64,000 bases of DNA from Kitasatospora sp. NBC_01246 (GTDB lineage: Bacteria > Actinomycetota > Actinomycetes > Streptomycetales > Streptomycetaceae): positions 6,758,001 through 6,822,000 of the forward strand of contig NZ_CP108484.1 of assembly GCF_036226505.1 (NCBI RefSeq), given 5' to 3'. Within the stretch, counting starts at the first letter, position 1, and each line of letters opens with the position of its first letter. The notes under the pieces are model-generated. The model was given only the letters and a program-made list of their open reading frames with translations, did no database searches and was not told the origin of the DNA. Position numbers and translations under genes: made by a program. Positions 1 to 8,740 of the stretch are shown here, piece by piece.

Positions 1-7
1 GGCCGGG

Positions 8-841
8 ATGGAGACCGAGAAGAACCTGATCGAGCGCCGGGTGGTGGCGCCGCTCGCCGAGCCCGAGCGGGCCGCCCGGCACGGTGTGCGCCCGCCGCGC
101 GCGATCGCCCTGTTCGGACCGCCCGGTACCGGCAAGACGACCTTCGCCCGGGCGATCGCCTCCCGGCTCGGCTGGCCGTTCGTCGAACTGCTGCCGTCCC
201 GGCTGGCCGACGAGGGCAACCTGGCGGCCGCGCTGCGCGACGCCTTCGCCCGGATCGGCCGGCTGGAGCGCGCGCTGGTCTTCATCGACGAGGTGGAGGA
301 GATCGCGCCGCTGCGCACCGAGGGCGTCCAGGGCGGCATGCACGGCGTCACCAACGAGCTGCTCAAGCTCATCCCGGGGTTCCGGGAGGGCGAGGAACGG
401 CTGCTGGTCTGCGCGACCAACTCGATCCGCTCGCTGGACCCGGCGTTCCTGCGCCCGGGCCGCTTCGACTACCTGATCCCGATCGGCACTCCGGACCCGG
501 CCGCGCGCTCCGCCATCTGGTCCCGGTACGCGGCCGGCCGGGCGGACGTGGACCTCGACGCGCTGGTGGGGGCGAGCGAGCTGTTCACCCCGGCGGACAT
601 CGAGCACGCCGCCCGGGTCGCCGCCCAGGCGGCCTTCGAACGGGACCTCGCCGGAGCGGACCCCGCCGGAGCGGACCCCGCCGGAGCGGACCCGGCCGGA
701 GCCGCCGTGACAGGGCCGGACCCCGCCGACGGGGCGAGCACCGAGGACTACCTGGCGGCCATCGCCCGGGCCCGGCCGACCGTCACCCCGGCGATGATCG
801 AGGAGTTCGGCGCGGACATCACCTCGCATGCGCGCGTCTGA
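8..841 (+). CDS. AAA-family ATPase, probably 5'-truncated by window edge
   Basis: This is an AAA+ ATPase core. Walker A GPPGTGKT lies near residues 38-45, Walker B (LVFIDEVEEI) near 90-99, a sensor-1 segment (CATNSIRSLDP) follows, and then an arginine-finger region (LRPGRFD). The C-terminal lid is alpha-helical. The fold resembles Cdc48/FtsH-type remodelling ATPases that act on proteins in the cytoplasm; the substrate is unknown. The frame stays open to base 2, and the first visible residues resemble the start of a CDC48-like AAA domain. The ATG at 8 is therefore probably internal and the N-terminal part lies outside the window. A tandem AGADP linker sits near residues 214-231. Confidence 0.8.
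   Translation: METEKNLIERRVVAPLAEPERAARHGVRPPRAIALFGPPGTGKTTFARAIASRLGWPFVELLPSRLADEGNLAAALRDAFARIGRLERALVFIDEVEEIAPLRTEGVQGGMHGVTNELLKLIPGFREGEERLLVCATNSIRSLDPAFLRPGRFDYLIPIGTPDPAARSAIWSRYAAGRADVDLDALVGASELFTPADIEHAARVAAQAAFERDLAGADPAGADPAGADPAGAAVTGPDPADGASTEDYLAAIARARPTVTPAMIEEFGADITSHARV
651..700 (+). repeat. 15-bp in-frame tandem repeat in AAA ATPase
   Basis: A 15-bp unit (CCGGAGCGGACCCCG) begins at 651, 666 and 681, with a partial degenerate copy at 696. It encodes repeated Ala-Gly-Ala-Asp-Pro in the linker after the AAA lid. The period is a multiple of three, so copy-number change would alter linker length without breaking the frame. Confidence 0.85.
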
Positions 842-870
842 ATATCGTTTCATCGCATGGTAGTTGCGGT

Positions 871-902
871 TTGACACCCTGCCGGTCGGTGCTGACTAAA
901 TG
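871..902 (+). promoter_or_regulatory. Candidate promoter of the P450 gene
   Basis: A perfect TTGACA at 871-876 is followed about 19-20 bases later by an AT-rich hexamer (TAAATG, 897-902). They lie between the ATPase stop (841) and the P450 start (931). The spacing is longer than the usual 17-18, so the -10 assignment is uncertain. Confidence 0.45.
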
Positions 903-930
903 TGGGCACCGACAGGACAGGAGGCCCGGC

Positions 931-2214
931 ATGGGCACAGTGGCCGCGACGGACACCCCCGCCGTCGACCTCGCCGACCCCGGGTTCTGGCAGCTGCCCG
1001 CGCCGGCCCGGGCCGCCGCCTTCGCCGAGCTGCGCCGACTCCCCGGCCCGGTCTTCGTCGGCGAACGGGCCGGGGAGCGGGCCGGCGGCGCCAAGGGCGC
1101 CAGGAGCGCCAAGGGCTACCACGCCCTGGTCCGGCACGCCGACGTGGTCGAGGCCAGCCGCACCCCCGCGGTGTTCCTCAGCGGTCCCGGGGTCACCACC
1201 CCCGAACCCGCCCGCTGGGTCCGGGCGCTGTTCGGCGACTCGATGGTCAACCTGGACGACCCCCGCCACGCCCAGCTGCGCCGGATCGTCTCCCGGGCGT
1301 TCACGCCGCGCCTGATCGCCCGGGTCGAGGACGACATCCGCCTGGTCGCCGCCCGCCTGATCGACCGGGTGGCACGGGACCGGCCCGAGGACTTCGTCAC
1401 CTCGGTCGCCGCCGAGCTCCCCTTCCAGGTCATCTGCAACATGATGGGCATCCCGGAGGAGCCCCGCCGCGCGATCCTCGACCAGGTCAACCACGCCTCC
1501 GAGAACACCGGGGTGGCCCGGCCGCTGCGCAGCCGGATCCGGGTGCCCGGGCGGGGCCTGCGGGCGCTCGCCCGGATGCAGGGCATGGTCGCCGAACTCG
1601 GCCGGGAGCGGCGCCGCCGGCCCACCGACGACCTCGTCTCCGCCCTGGTCACCGCCGACGTCGACGGCCGCCGGCTGACCGGCCGGGAGCTCGGCGCGTT
1701 CTTCTCCCTGCTGCTGGTCGCCGGTGTCGAGACCACCCGCAACGCACTGGCCCACGGCCTGCACCTGCTCACCGTCCACCCCGAGCAGCGGGCCCTGCTG
1801 CTCGGCGACCCGGACCGCCACCTCGGCGGCGCGGTGGACGAGATCGTCCGCCACGCGACGCCGATCATCCAGTTCCGCCGCACGCTGGCCGTCGACCACC
1901 GGCTGGGCGGCCCCGAGGGCCCCCTGCTGCGGGCGGGGGAGAAGGCGGTGCTCTTCTTCGGCTCCGCCAACCGCGACGAGAGCGTCTTCACCGACCCGGA
2001 CGCCTTCGACATCACCCGCACCCCCAACCCCCACCTCGGCTTCGGCGGTGGCGGGCCGCACTACTGCCTGGGCGCGCACCTCGCCCGGCAGGAGATGAAG
2101 GTGCTCTACCGGGAGCTCTTCACCCGCCTGCCGCAGGCCCGCTCGGTGGGCGAGCCGGAGCTGATCCCGTCCAACTTCGACCACCGGGTGCGGGCGCTGC
2201 GCTTCACGTTCTGA
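931..2214 (+). CDS. Cytochrome P450
   Basis: A 427-residue bacterial class I P450, a soluble heme monooxygenase needing ferredoxin and ferredoxin reductase. The heme loop FGGGGPHYCLGAHLAR near the C-terminus carries the cysteine thiolate ligand. The I-helix motif AGVETTRNA has its Thr, and the K-helix ExxR is EIVR. The GGGGPHYCLG loop is reminiscent of CYP124/125/142-type enzymes acting on lipids or steroids, but the substrate cannot be assigned. The ATG at 931 follows a GGAGG at the proper distance and was preferred over an upstream TTG at 871 that would fall in the promoter. No ferredoxin gene is adjacent. Confidence 0.92.
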   Translation: MGTVAATDTPAVDLADPGFWQLPAPARAAAFAELRRLPGPVFVGERAGERAGGAKGARSAKGYHALVRHADVVEASRTPAVFLSGPGVTTPEPARWVRALFGDSMVNLDDPRHAQLRRIVSRAFTPRLIARVEDDIRLVAARLIDRVARDRPEDFVTSVAAELPFQVICNMMGIPEEPRRAILDQVNHASENTGVARPLRSRIRVPGRGLRALARMQGMVAELGRERRRRPTDDLVSALVTADVDGRRLTGRELGAFFSLLLVAGVETTRNALAHGLHLLTVHPEQRALLLGDPDRHLGGAVDEIVRHATPIIQFRRTLAVDHRLGGPEGPLLRAGEKAVLFFGSANRDESVFTDPDAFDITRTPNPHLGFGGGGPHYCLGAHLARQEMKVLYRELFTRLPQARSVGEPELIPSNFDHRVRALRFTF

Positions 2215-2239
2215 CGCGGCCCCGCCCCCCCGCGGGCGG

Positions 2240-2698
2240 CTACCCACCGGTCGGGATGCCGCGGTCGGCCTTCACCTGCTTCATGGTCAGGTGCGAGTTC
2301 ACCTGGGCGATCCCGGGCAGCCCGGAGAGCACGTCGGTGATGAACCGCTCGTAGGCCGCGATGTCCGCCACCGCGATCCGCAGCAGGTAGTCCGGTTCGC
2401 CGAAGAGCCGGTGCGCCTCCACCACCTCGGGCAGCTCCGCCACCCGGTGTTCGAACTCGGCCACCGTCGCCCGGTCCTCGTGCCGCATGGTGATCGTCAC
2501 GAAGGGCTGGAAGCCGCGGCCCACCGCCGCGCCGTCCAGCAGCGCCCGGTAGCCGCGGATCACGCCGTCCTGCTCCAGCTGCCGGACCCGGCGCAGGCAC
2601 GGCGAGGGGGTGAGGTCCACCCGGGCGGCCAGTTCGGCGTTGGTGAGGCGGCCCTCCTGCTGGAGCTCGCGGAGGATTCTGCGGTCGATACGGTCCAT
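2240..2698 (-). CDS. Lrp/AsnC family transcriptional regulator
   Basis: A 152-residue one-domain-plus-RAM regulator. An N-terminal winged helix (IDRRILRELQQEGRLTNAEL) is followed by an alpha/beta effector domain that in this family binds amino acids and drives octamer assembly. It is divergent from a LysE-type exporter gene at 2816 with 117 bp between, the usual arrangement in which the Lrp protein controls amino-acid export. The ATG at 2698 has no Shine-Dalgarno; an AATATT box at 2704-2709 sits just upstream, so the transcript may be leaderless. A TTG at 2716 is a weaker alternative start. Confidence 0.88.
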   Translation of the reverse strand: MDRIDRRILRELQQEGRLTNAELAARVDLTPSPCLRRVRQLEQDGVIRGYRALLDGAAVGRGFQPFVTITMRHEDRATVAEFEHRVAELPEVVEAHRLFGEPDYLLRIAVADIAAYERFITDVLSGLPGIAQVNSHLTMKQVKADRGIPTGG

Positions 2699-2815
2699 AG
2701 CGCAATATTCTGCCAAATCGCGGACCGAACGGGCAGGAAGTGGCCATCGTGTGCCGAGCCGTTCCGGCTACCGTCAGTGACCGTAGCGCCGGAACGAACA
2801 CGACAGGTCACGACC

Positions 2816-3442
2816 ATGGACACGCACGCCCTCCTCCTCTTCCTGGGGGTCGACCTGCTCCTGGTCTGCACCCCCGGCCCCGACTGGCTCTACATCGCCG
2901 CCCGCGGCCTCGGCCAGGGCCGCCGCGCCGCACTGGTCGCCGTCGCCGGCGTCTGCGCCGGATACGCCGTTCACACCCTGCTCTCCAGCGCCGGCCTCGC
3001 CGCCGCGCTGCGGGCGGTGCCCGCCGCCCTGCCCGTGCTCCGGCTGGTCGGCGCCGGGTACCTGCTGGTGCTGGCGGCCGGCATGCTCCTCGCGCTGCGC
3101 CGGGGCGGGGCCACCGCCTTCGCGCAGGCACCGCCGCAACCCACCGCCACCGTGCTGCGCCAGAGCATGCTCACCGCCCTGCTCAACCCCAAGGGCCTGC
3201 TGCTCTACCTCTCCCTGGTGCCGCAGTTCGTCGACCCGGCCGCCGCGCTGCCGGTCGGCGGCCAGGTGCTCGCGCTCGGCTCGCTCAACGTGCTGGCCTG
3301 CGCGGTCGTCTACGCCCTGGTCGCGCACGCCAGTGGCCGGCTGGGCGGCCGGTTCGGCGCCACCCCGCAGGCCGCCCGGCGGATGACGATGGTCTCCGCG
3401 GTGCTGCTGATGCTGGTGGCGGGCGTCACGGCGAGCGCCTGA
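2816..3442 (+). CDS. LysE family amino-acid exporter
   Basis: A 208-residue inner-membrane exporter with the LysE/RhtB N-terminal signature (VDLLLVCTPGPDWL) and about six hydrophobic segments. Family members export amino acids or related metabolites by proton antiport. The start at 2816 was chosen because the LysE signature begins at once after it. The divergent Lrp gene is its likely regulator; the substrate is not visible in the sequence. Confidence 0.88.
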   Translation: MDTHALLLFLGVDLLLVCTPGPDWLYIAARGLGQGRRAALVAVAGVCAGYAVHTLLSSAGLAAALRAVPAALPVLRLVGAGYLLVLAAGMLLALRRGGATAFAQAPPQPTATVLRQSMLTALLNPKGLLLYLSLVPQFVDPAAALPVGGQVLALGSLNVLACAVVYALVAHASGRLGGRFGATPQAARRMTMVSAVLLMLVAGVTASA

Positions 3443-3463
3443 GAACCGGAGCAGAATGCGGGC

Positions 3464-4852
3464 ATGACAGAGCGTCCGCTACCCGCCACCCCGCCCGCCG
3501 CCGCCCCCGACGGCCCCACCGCGCACGCCTGGGCCGCCCTGGGCGGGCCCGCCGACCTGCTGGAGCGGGTCTCCTTCCACGGGCCCGAGGGCGTGCTGCC
3601 CGCCCGGCTGCCGGTCCGGCAGCTGGCCCGGGCCACCGTCGCCGCTTGCTCGCTGGCCGCCGGGGAGCTGTCCGCGCTGCGGTCGGGCGGCCCGGTGCCG
3701 GCGGTCCGGATCGACCAGGGCGCGGTGGCCACCGCCTTCGTCAGCGAACGCCACCTGCGGATCGACGGCCGCGCCCCCGTCAGCTTCGCCCCGCTCTCCG
3801 GCTTCTGGCAGACCGCCGACGGCTGGGTCCGCACCCACGCCAACTACCCGCACCACCGGGCCCGGCTGCTCACCGCGCTCGGACTGCCCGCCGGCACCGG
3901 CCCCGAACCGCTGGCCGCGACGCTGCGCGAGCACCCGGCCGAGTGGATCCAGGAGCGCGCCTACCGGGCGGGAGCGCTCGCGGTGGCCGTCGCGCCGGCC
4001 GGCGGCCCCGCGGTCCCGCTGGTCGAGACCCGGGTCACGGACGGGGCCGCCGCCCGCCCGCTCGGCCCCGCCGGTCTGCCCGCCGAGGGCGTCCGCGTGC
4101 TCGACCTCACCCGGGTGATCGCCGGCCCCGTCGCCACCCGCACGCTCGCCCTGCTGGGCGCCGACGTCCTGCGGGTCGACTCGCCCCGGCTGCCCGAGGC
4201 CGAGGACGCCCACGCCGACACCGGCTCCGGCAAGCGCTCCACCCGGCTGGACCTCGCCGCCCCCGGCGACCGCGCGGTCTTCGAGGAGCTGCTGGCCACC
4301 GCCGACGTCGTCGTCACCGGCTACCGCCCCGGGGCCCTGGACGCCTTCGGCCTGGCGCCCGACGCCCTGCTCGAACGGCGCCCCGGCCTGGTCGTCGCCC
4401 AGCTCCACGCCTGGGGCCGGACCGGCCCCTGGGCCGGGCGCCGCGGCTTCGACAGCCTGGTCCAGGCCGGTGTCGGCATCGCCGTCACGGAGGCCGGCGC
4501 CGACGGCCGCCCCGGCGCGCTGCCCGCCCAGGCGCTCGACCACGGGACGGGGTACCTGATCGCCGCCGGCGTCCTGCGCGCCCTCACCGAGCAGCGCACC
4601 GGCCGCCCCGGCGGCCGCCACCTGCGCTTCTCGCTGGCCGGTACCGCCTCCTGGCTGCAGCACGGCATCGGGCCCGCCGCCCCCGGCCCGGCGGCCGAGG
4701 AGCCCTACGACCCGCAGCGGTGGCTGACCGAGGCGGACTCCCCGTACGGGCGGCTGCGGTACGCGCTCCCGCCGATCGGCTACCAGGGCGGCCCCGCCGA
4801 CTGGTCCCGCCCGCCGGGCCGCTGGGGCACGGACGCGCCGGCCTGGAGCTGA
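3464..4852 (+). CDS. Class III CoA-transferase (CaiB/BaiF family)
   Basis: A 462-residue enzyme moving CoA between carboxylic acids. The family core starts near residue 205 with GVRVLDLTRVIAGP, and QALDHGTGY (about residues 356-364) carries the Asp that forms the covalent acyl intermediate in this family. The 200-residue N-terminal part resembles a second, degenerate CaiB half, as in long actinobacterial members. It begins 22 bp after the LysE stop and may be cotranscribed. The substrate pair is unknown. Confidence 0.82.
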   Translation: MTERPLPATPPAAAPDGPTAHAWAALGGPADLLERVSFHGPEGVLPARLPVRQLARATVAACSLAAGELSALRSGGPVPAVRIDQGAVATAFVSERHLRIDGRAPVSFAPLSGFWQTADGWVRTHANYPHHRARLLTALGLPAGTGPEPLAATLREHPAEWIQERAYRAGALAVAVAPAGGPAVPLVETRVTDGAAARPLGPAGLPAEGVRVLDLTRVIAGPVATRTLALLGADVLRVDSPRLPEAEDAHADTGSGKRSTRLDLAAPGDRAVFEELLATADVVVTGYRPGALDAFGLAPDALLERRPGLVVAQLHAWGRTGPWAGRRGFDSLVQAGVGIAVTEAGADGRPGALPAQALDHGTGYLIAAGVLRALTEQRTGRPGGRHLRFSLAGTASWLQHGIGPAAPGPAAEEPYDPQRWLTEADSPYGRLRYALPPIGYQGGPADWSRPPGRWGTDAPAWS

Positions 4853-4902
4853 CGGGCGGCCGCCGCCGGGGAGCTGTCGGCGGCGGGTGGCAGGATCCCG
4901 GT

Positions 4903-5541
4903 ATGACCGCGCACGCGAGCGACTACGCCTGGCTCGACTCCGGGGAGTTCGCCACCCTCACGGAGGCGTACTGCCTGACCATGGTCGAGGGGGTGTCCGC
5001 CGGCGAGCTGCTCCGCCGCTTCGGCGCCGCCCCCGGCCGGCGGGTCACCGGTACCCCGGAGGTCCTGGCGGCCTGGGACCGGTACGAGGACGGCGGCGAC
5101 ACCGACGGGGGCGGCGGCGACGGCGACGAGGAGCTGCTGCTCGTCGCCGTCGCCGAACTCGACGGCTGGGCGGTGGCCCTGGAGGTCAACGGCTACCTCG
5201 GGACCAGCTGGGGCCTGCTGCCCCGCCTCGCCGAGGGCTCCAGGCTGGTCTCGCACTTCCGGAACGTCAACGCGGTGGACCACTTCCACTGGCAGGAGGG
5301 CGAGCGGCACCGGCTGCACTTCGAGCCGCTCTTCCCGGCGGACCGCGACGGCGCCGACGCGGACGCGGTGGCGGAGCTGCTGACGGCGGTCGGCTTCGAC
5401 CTCGGCCCGGCCGAGGGGCGCGGCATCGACCGGACCACGCCCGCGGCCTTCGCCCTCGGTGAGGAGCTCACCGGGCTGCGGCTGACCCCGGAGCGGTTGC
5501 GGGCGGCGGAGTTCGTGATCGGCTACGCCCCCGTGCCGTAG
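4903..5541 (+). CDS. DUF6461-like hypothetical protein
   Basis: A 212-residue cytoplasmic protein of the type common in Streptomyces (DUF6461-like: an early DYAWL segment, central EVNGYLGTSWG, then FRNVNAVDHFHW). An acidic, Gly-rich insertion (DGGDTDGGGGDGDEE) lies near residues 65-79. No catalytic motif is recognised. It lies 50 bp after the CoA-transferase and converges with the HdeD-like gene. Confidence 0.75.
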   Translation: MTAHASDYAWLDSGEFATLTEAYCLTMVEGVSAGELLRRFGAAPGRRVTGTPEVLAAWDRYEDGGDTDGGGGDGDEELLLVAVAELDGWAVALEVNGYLGTSWGLLPRLAEGSRLVSHFRNVNAVDHFHWQEGERHRLHFEPLFPADRDGADADAVAELLTAVGFDLGPAEGRGIDRTTPAAFALGEELTGLRLTPERLRAAEFVIGYAPVP

Positions 5542-5583
5542 CGCCCGCTGCCGGGCGCCCACCGGGGCGCGGGGCCGCGGCCG

Positions 5584-6183
5584 TCAGACGCCGGACGGGA
5601 TCTCCTTGGCCCGGCTGCGGACCTGGAAGGCGGTGATGATCTCGATCAGGCCGAGGAACAGCAGCCAGCACCCGGCGAGCACGGTCAGGGCGGTGATCGA
5701 GCCGACCGGCCAGACCATCAGCAGCACGCCGGCCACGGTGTTGGCCGCCCCGGCGAAGGCCTGCCAGCCGCGCGCCGGCATGTCGGCGTCCGAGATCGCG
5801 GCGACGAGCTGGGTGATGCCCCGGAACAGCCAGCCGATGCCGATCCAGAGCGCCAGCAGCAGGAGCGACTGCACCGCGCTGCGGAAGCACAGCAGGCCGA
5901 GCAGGACGCAGAGCGCGCCGCTGATGAAGGCCAGCACCCGCATCGCGGTAGTGACATGGGTGCCGAAGGCGGCGACCAGCTGCACGATGCCGATGACCAG
6001 CAGGTAGAGGCCGAACAGCACGCCCACGACCATCAGCGTCTGCTTCGGCCAGGCGAAGACGATGATCCCGAGGGCGAGCGAGACGAGCCCGGCGAGCAGC
6101 AGCACCTGCCAGGCGGCCTTGGCGAGCATTCCGAGCGGGCCCCGGACCGGCGAACCGTCGGGGGTGATGATCGGGGAGACCAC
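5584..6183 (-). CDS. HdeD-like (DUF308) membrane protein
   Basis: A 199-residue integral membrane protein with six hydrophobic segments arranged as repeated two-helix units (LVSLALGIIVFAWP, FGLYLLVIGIVQLV, and later copies), typical of HdeD/DUF308. E. coli HdeD is linked to acid resistance; the actinobacterial role is unknown. The GTG at 6183 was chosen because an AGGAG lies 9 bases upstream; the longer frame begins with a non-membrane, Pro-rich stretch. Confidence 0.82.
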   Translation of the reverse strand: MVSPIITPDGSPVRGPLGMLAKAAWQVLLLAGLVSLALGIIVFAWPKQTLMVVGVLFGLYLLVIGIVQLVAAFGTHVTTAMRVLAFISGALCVLLGLLCFRSAVQSLLLLALWIGIGWLFRGITQLVAAISDADMPARGWQAFAGAANTVAGVLLMVWPVGSITALTVLAGCWLLFLGLIEIITAFQVRSRAKEIPSGV

Positions 6184-6305
6184 GGTGGTGTACTCCTGGC
6201 GGCTTGGGAGGGGCGGAGGACACTCCTGACGATCGTCGCGGGGGCCGCGCACCGCCCGTCGGGTTCGCCCGTCCGGGGGACGGAACTGATGTCCCCCTGC
6301 TCGGG

Positions 6306-6497
6306 ATGAACCGCCACGACCCGGAGGACCCGGGCGGCGTCCGGGTGGTCGCCGTCCGGCTCGCCGCCGGGCCGCCCCTCTACACCTGGAACCACGCCGA
6401 CCGCACCTGCCGCCTCGAAGCGGGTGACCGGATCGTGGTCGCCGCCGGCCGCAGCGGGCTCGCCCGGCGCAACACCCGTGTGGTGGCCGAGGACTGA
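6306..6497 (+). CDS. Small ORF resembling an RCK_C/TrkA-C domain
   Basis: A 63-residue frame ending in LEAGDRIVVAAGRSGL. This looks like the last strand-helix unit of the RCK_C (TrkA-C) domain found at the end of potassium-channel regulators and NAD-binding transporter subunits. No Rossmann domain or channel lies upstream. It may be an orphan ligand-binding fragment, a decayed gene remnant or a genuine mini-protein. It has no strong ribosome site, so expression is doubtful. Confidence 0.4.
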   Translation: MNRHDPEDPGGVRVVAVRLAAGPPLYTWNHADRTCRLEAGDRIVVAAGRSGLARRNTRVVAED

Positions 6498-6550
6498 CGG
6501 ACAGGCGGGGTCGGCGGCGCCATGCGGCCGCCGCCCCCGCCCGTGCCGGA

Positions 6551-7330
6551 TCAGCGGTGGGTGAACTCCGGCGGGCGCTTCTCGGCGAAGGCCGCCATGC
6601 CCTCCTTCTGGTCCGCCGTGGCGAAGGTCGCGTGGAACAGCCGGCGCTCGAAGCGGACGCCCTCGGCCAGGGTGGTCTCGAACGCCCGGTTGACGCTCTC
6701 CTTCATCATGATCGCGGCGGGCGTGGACATCTGCGCGACCGTCTCCGCGGTGGCCAGCGCCTCGGCGAGCAGCTCGCCGGCCGGGACGATCCGGGAGACC
6801 AGGCCGGCCCGCTCGGCCTCCTCGGCACCCATCATCCGGCCGGTCAGGCAGAGTTCCATCGCCTTGGCCTTGCCGACCGCGCGGGTCAGCCGCTGCGAGC
6901 CGCCGATCCCCGGGATGACCCCGAGCTTGATCTCCGGCTGGCCGAACTTCGCGGTGTCGGCGGCCAGCAGGATGTCACAGAGCATCGCGAGCTCGCAGCC
7001 GCCGCCGAGGGCGAAGCCGGCCACCGCCGCGACGACCGGCTTGCGCAGCTCGCCGAGCCGGTCCCACGGGCCCAGCCAGTCGTCCAGGTAGACGTCGGGG
7101 AACGCGTTGCCCTGCATCTCCTTGATGTCGGCGCCGGCCGCGAAGGCCTTCTCCGAGCCGGTGATCACCATGGCGCCGATCTCCGGGTCCCGGTCGAACG
7201 CGGTGGCGGCCGCGACCACCTCGTTCATCAGCTGGGTGTTGAGCGCGTTCAGCGCCTTCGGCCGGTTGAGCGTGATCAGCCCGACCCGCCCCTTGCGCTC
7301 GACCAGGATCGTCTCGTAGGTCTCGGTCAT
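6551..7330 (-). CDS. Enoyl-CoA hydratase
   Basis: A 259-residue crotonase-fold enzyme that hydrates trans-2-enoyl-CoA in beta-oxidation. The oxyanion-hole segment AFAAGADIKEM and the region with both catalytic glutamates (GGCELAMLCD and FGQPEIKLGVIPG) are intact, and length is normal. The start precedes TETYETILVERKGRV and has a GGGAG upstream. It lies 182 bp downstream of a second crotonase-fold gene on the same strand, suggesting a shared acyl-CoA catabolic role. Confidence 0.93.
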   Translation of the reverse strand: MTETYETILVERKGRVGLITLNRPKALNALNTQLMNEVVAAATAFDRDPEIGAMVITGSEKAFAAGADIKEMQGNAFPDVYLDDWLGPWDRLGELRKPVVAAVAGFALGGGCELAMLCDILLAADTAKFGQPEIKLGVIPGIGGSQRLTRAVGKAKAMELCLTGRMMGAEEAERAGLVSRIVPAGELLAEALATAETVAQMSTPAAIMMKESVNRAFETTLAEGVRFERRLFHATFATADQKEGMAAFAEKRPPEFTHR

Positions 7331-7511
7331 CGCCGTTGACTCCCATTCCGCTGCTCGGCACCACACCGGGTGCGTCCTGACCACCCAACGATCTACGACG
7401 GGCCCCGCCTCGCGCCAGTCTTGCCATGCGAGACGGTGGTCACGGGCTCCGGCGTCCGGCGGGTCGGCTCCGGCCGGGGCCGGTACGCCGCCCCGGCCGG
7501 TCCGACGGCGG

Positions 7512-8564
7512 TCAGGCCAGGCCGAGTTCGTCGCCCTCGCGCGGGGCGAAGAAGCGGTCGACCTCGGCCGCGGTGACGCCGGCCGGCTCGGCCGGGGCCC
7601 AGCGCGGGGCACGGTCCTTGTCGACCACCTGGGCGCGGATGCCCTCGACGAGGTCCGGCGTGGTCAGCGCGTGGCAGGAGATCCGGTACTCCTGGTCGAG
7701 CACCGCCTCCAGGGAGGGCAGCGTGCGGGCCCGGCGCAGCGCGGCCAGGGTGACCTTGACGGCGGTGGGGGCGTTGCCGAGCAGCTGTTCGGCGGCCTCC
7801 TTGGCCTCCGGGACGCCGCAGCCGAGCAGCCGCTCGACGATCTCCTCGACGGTGTCGGCCGCGTAGCAGGCGTCGATCCACTGCCGCCGGTCGGCCAGGG
7901 CGGCGGGCGGTGCCGGGGCGGCGTGGGCGGCCACGGCGGCGGTGAGGCCGGCGCCGGTCAGCCCGGCGGTGCCCGCCAGGGCGGCGAGCAGCGCGGGGAT
8001 GCGCGCGGTGGGCACGAAGTGGTCGGCGAAGCCGCAGTACAGGGCGTCGCCGGGGCCCATCGAGCCCGAGGTGAGCCCGAGGTGGAGGCCCGACTCGCCC
8101 GGGGCGCGGGCCAGCAGCAGGCTGCCGCCGACGTCCGGGACGAGGCCGATCCTGGTCTCCGGCATCGCCACGACGGACCGCTCGGTGACGATCCGCACGG
8201 CGCCGTGGGCGGAGAGGCCGACCCCGCCGCCCATGGTGATGCCGTCCATCACCGCCAGGTAGGGCTTCGGGTAGCGGGCGATCAGCGCGTTCAGCCGGTA
8301 CTCGTCGCGGAAGAACGCCCGGGCGCCGGCGCCGCCCGCCTTGGCGTCGTCGTGCAGGGCCCGGATGTCCGCCCCCGCGCAGAGGCCGCGCTCACCGGCG
8401 CCGGTCAGCACCACGGTGCGCACCGCGTCGTCCGCCGCCCAGCCGTCCAGGGCGGCCCGGACGGCCCGGATCATGTCGTGGGTCAGGGAGTTGATCGCCC
8501 TCGGTCGGTCGAGCACGATCCGCCCGACGCCGCCGTCCCGGTAGGCCTGTACCTCTGCGCTCAT
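7512..8564 (-). CDS. 3-hydroxyisobutyryl-CoA hydrolase-like enzyme
   Basis: A 350-residue member of the crotonase superfamily of HIBYL-CoA hydrolase length. It has the family markers GLCAGADIRALHDD, GITMGGGVGLSAHG and MPETRIGLVPDVGGS, with conserved Glu and Asp, and the C-terminal SLEAVLDQEYR extension. In valine catabolism this enzyme releases 3-hydroxyisobutyrate from its CoA ester. It could also act as a general enoyl-CoA hydratase/isomerase. The ATG at 8564 gives the normal N-terminus. Confidence 0.85.
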   Translation of the reverse strand: MSAEVQAYRDGGVGRIVLDRPRAINSLTHDMIRAVRAALDGWAADDAVRTVVLTGAGERGLCAGADIRALHDDAKAGGAGARAFFRDEYRLNALIARYPKPYLAVMDGITMGGGVGLSAHGAVRIVTERSVVAMPETRIGLVPDVGGSLLLARAPGESGLHLGLTSGSMGPGDALYCGFADHFVPTARIPALLAALAGTAGLTGAGLTAAVAAHAAPAPPAALADRRQWIDACYAADTVEEIVERLLGCGVPEAKEAAEQLLGNAPTAVKVTLAALRRARTLPSLEAVLDQEYRISCHALTTPDLVEGIRAQVVDKDRAPRWAPAEPAGVTAAEVDRFFAPREGDELGLA

Positions 8565-8670
8565 CGGGCCCGCTCCCGTTCGTCGTCGCTGTCCGTCGTG
8601 GAGAACTCCGCCGTCACCGTACCCCCGGCGGGTGGCCGCCCCGGCGGCCGGGGACGCGCCGCTACGCGCC

Positions 8671-8735
8671 GGAGGCGGCGCCGGGTGTCCGGCGCCGCCT
8701 CCTGGGCGCTCCCGCGGCCGTGGTGCCGGCCGCGG
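8671..8735 (-). terminator. Tandem hairpins ending the tyrosine operon
   Basis: A 9-bp stem with a 6-nt loop (8712-8720 pairing with 8727-8735) is followed by a perfect 14-bp stem with GTGT loop (8671-8684 pairing with 8689-8702). Both lie just past the fahA stop at 8741. There is no T tract, which is normal for streptomycete terminators. Confidence 0.75.
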
Positions 8736-8740
8736 TGGGG

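Noticed and set aside
2740..5541. A very long plus-strand open frame of over 900 codons
   Set aside because: It crosses LysE and the CoA-transferase out of frame with Arg/Pro/Gly/Ala-rich nonsense composition. Only its last part from 4903 is a real gene.
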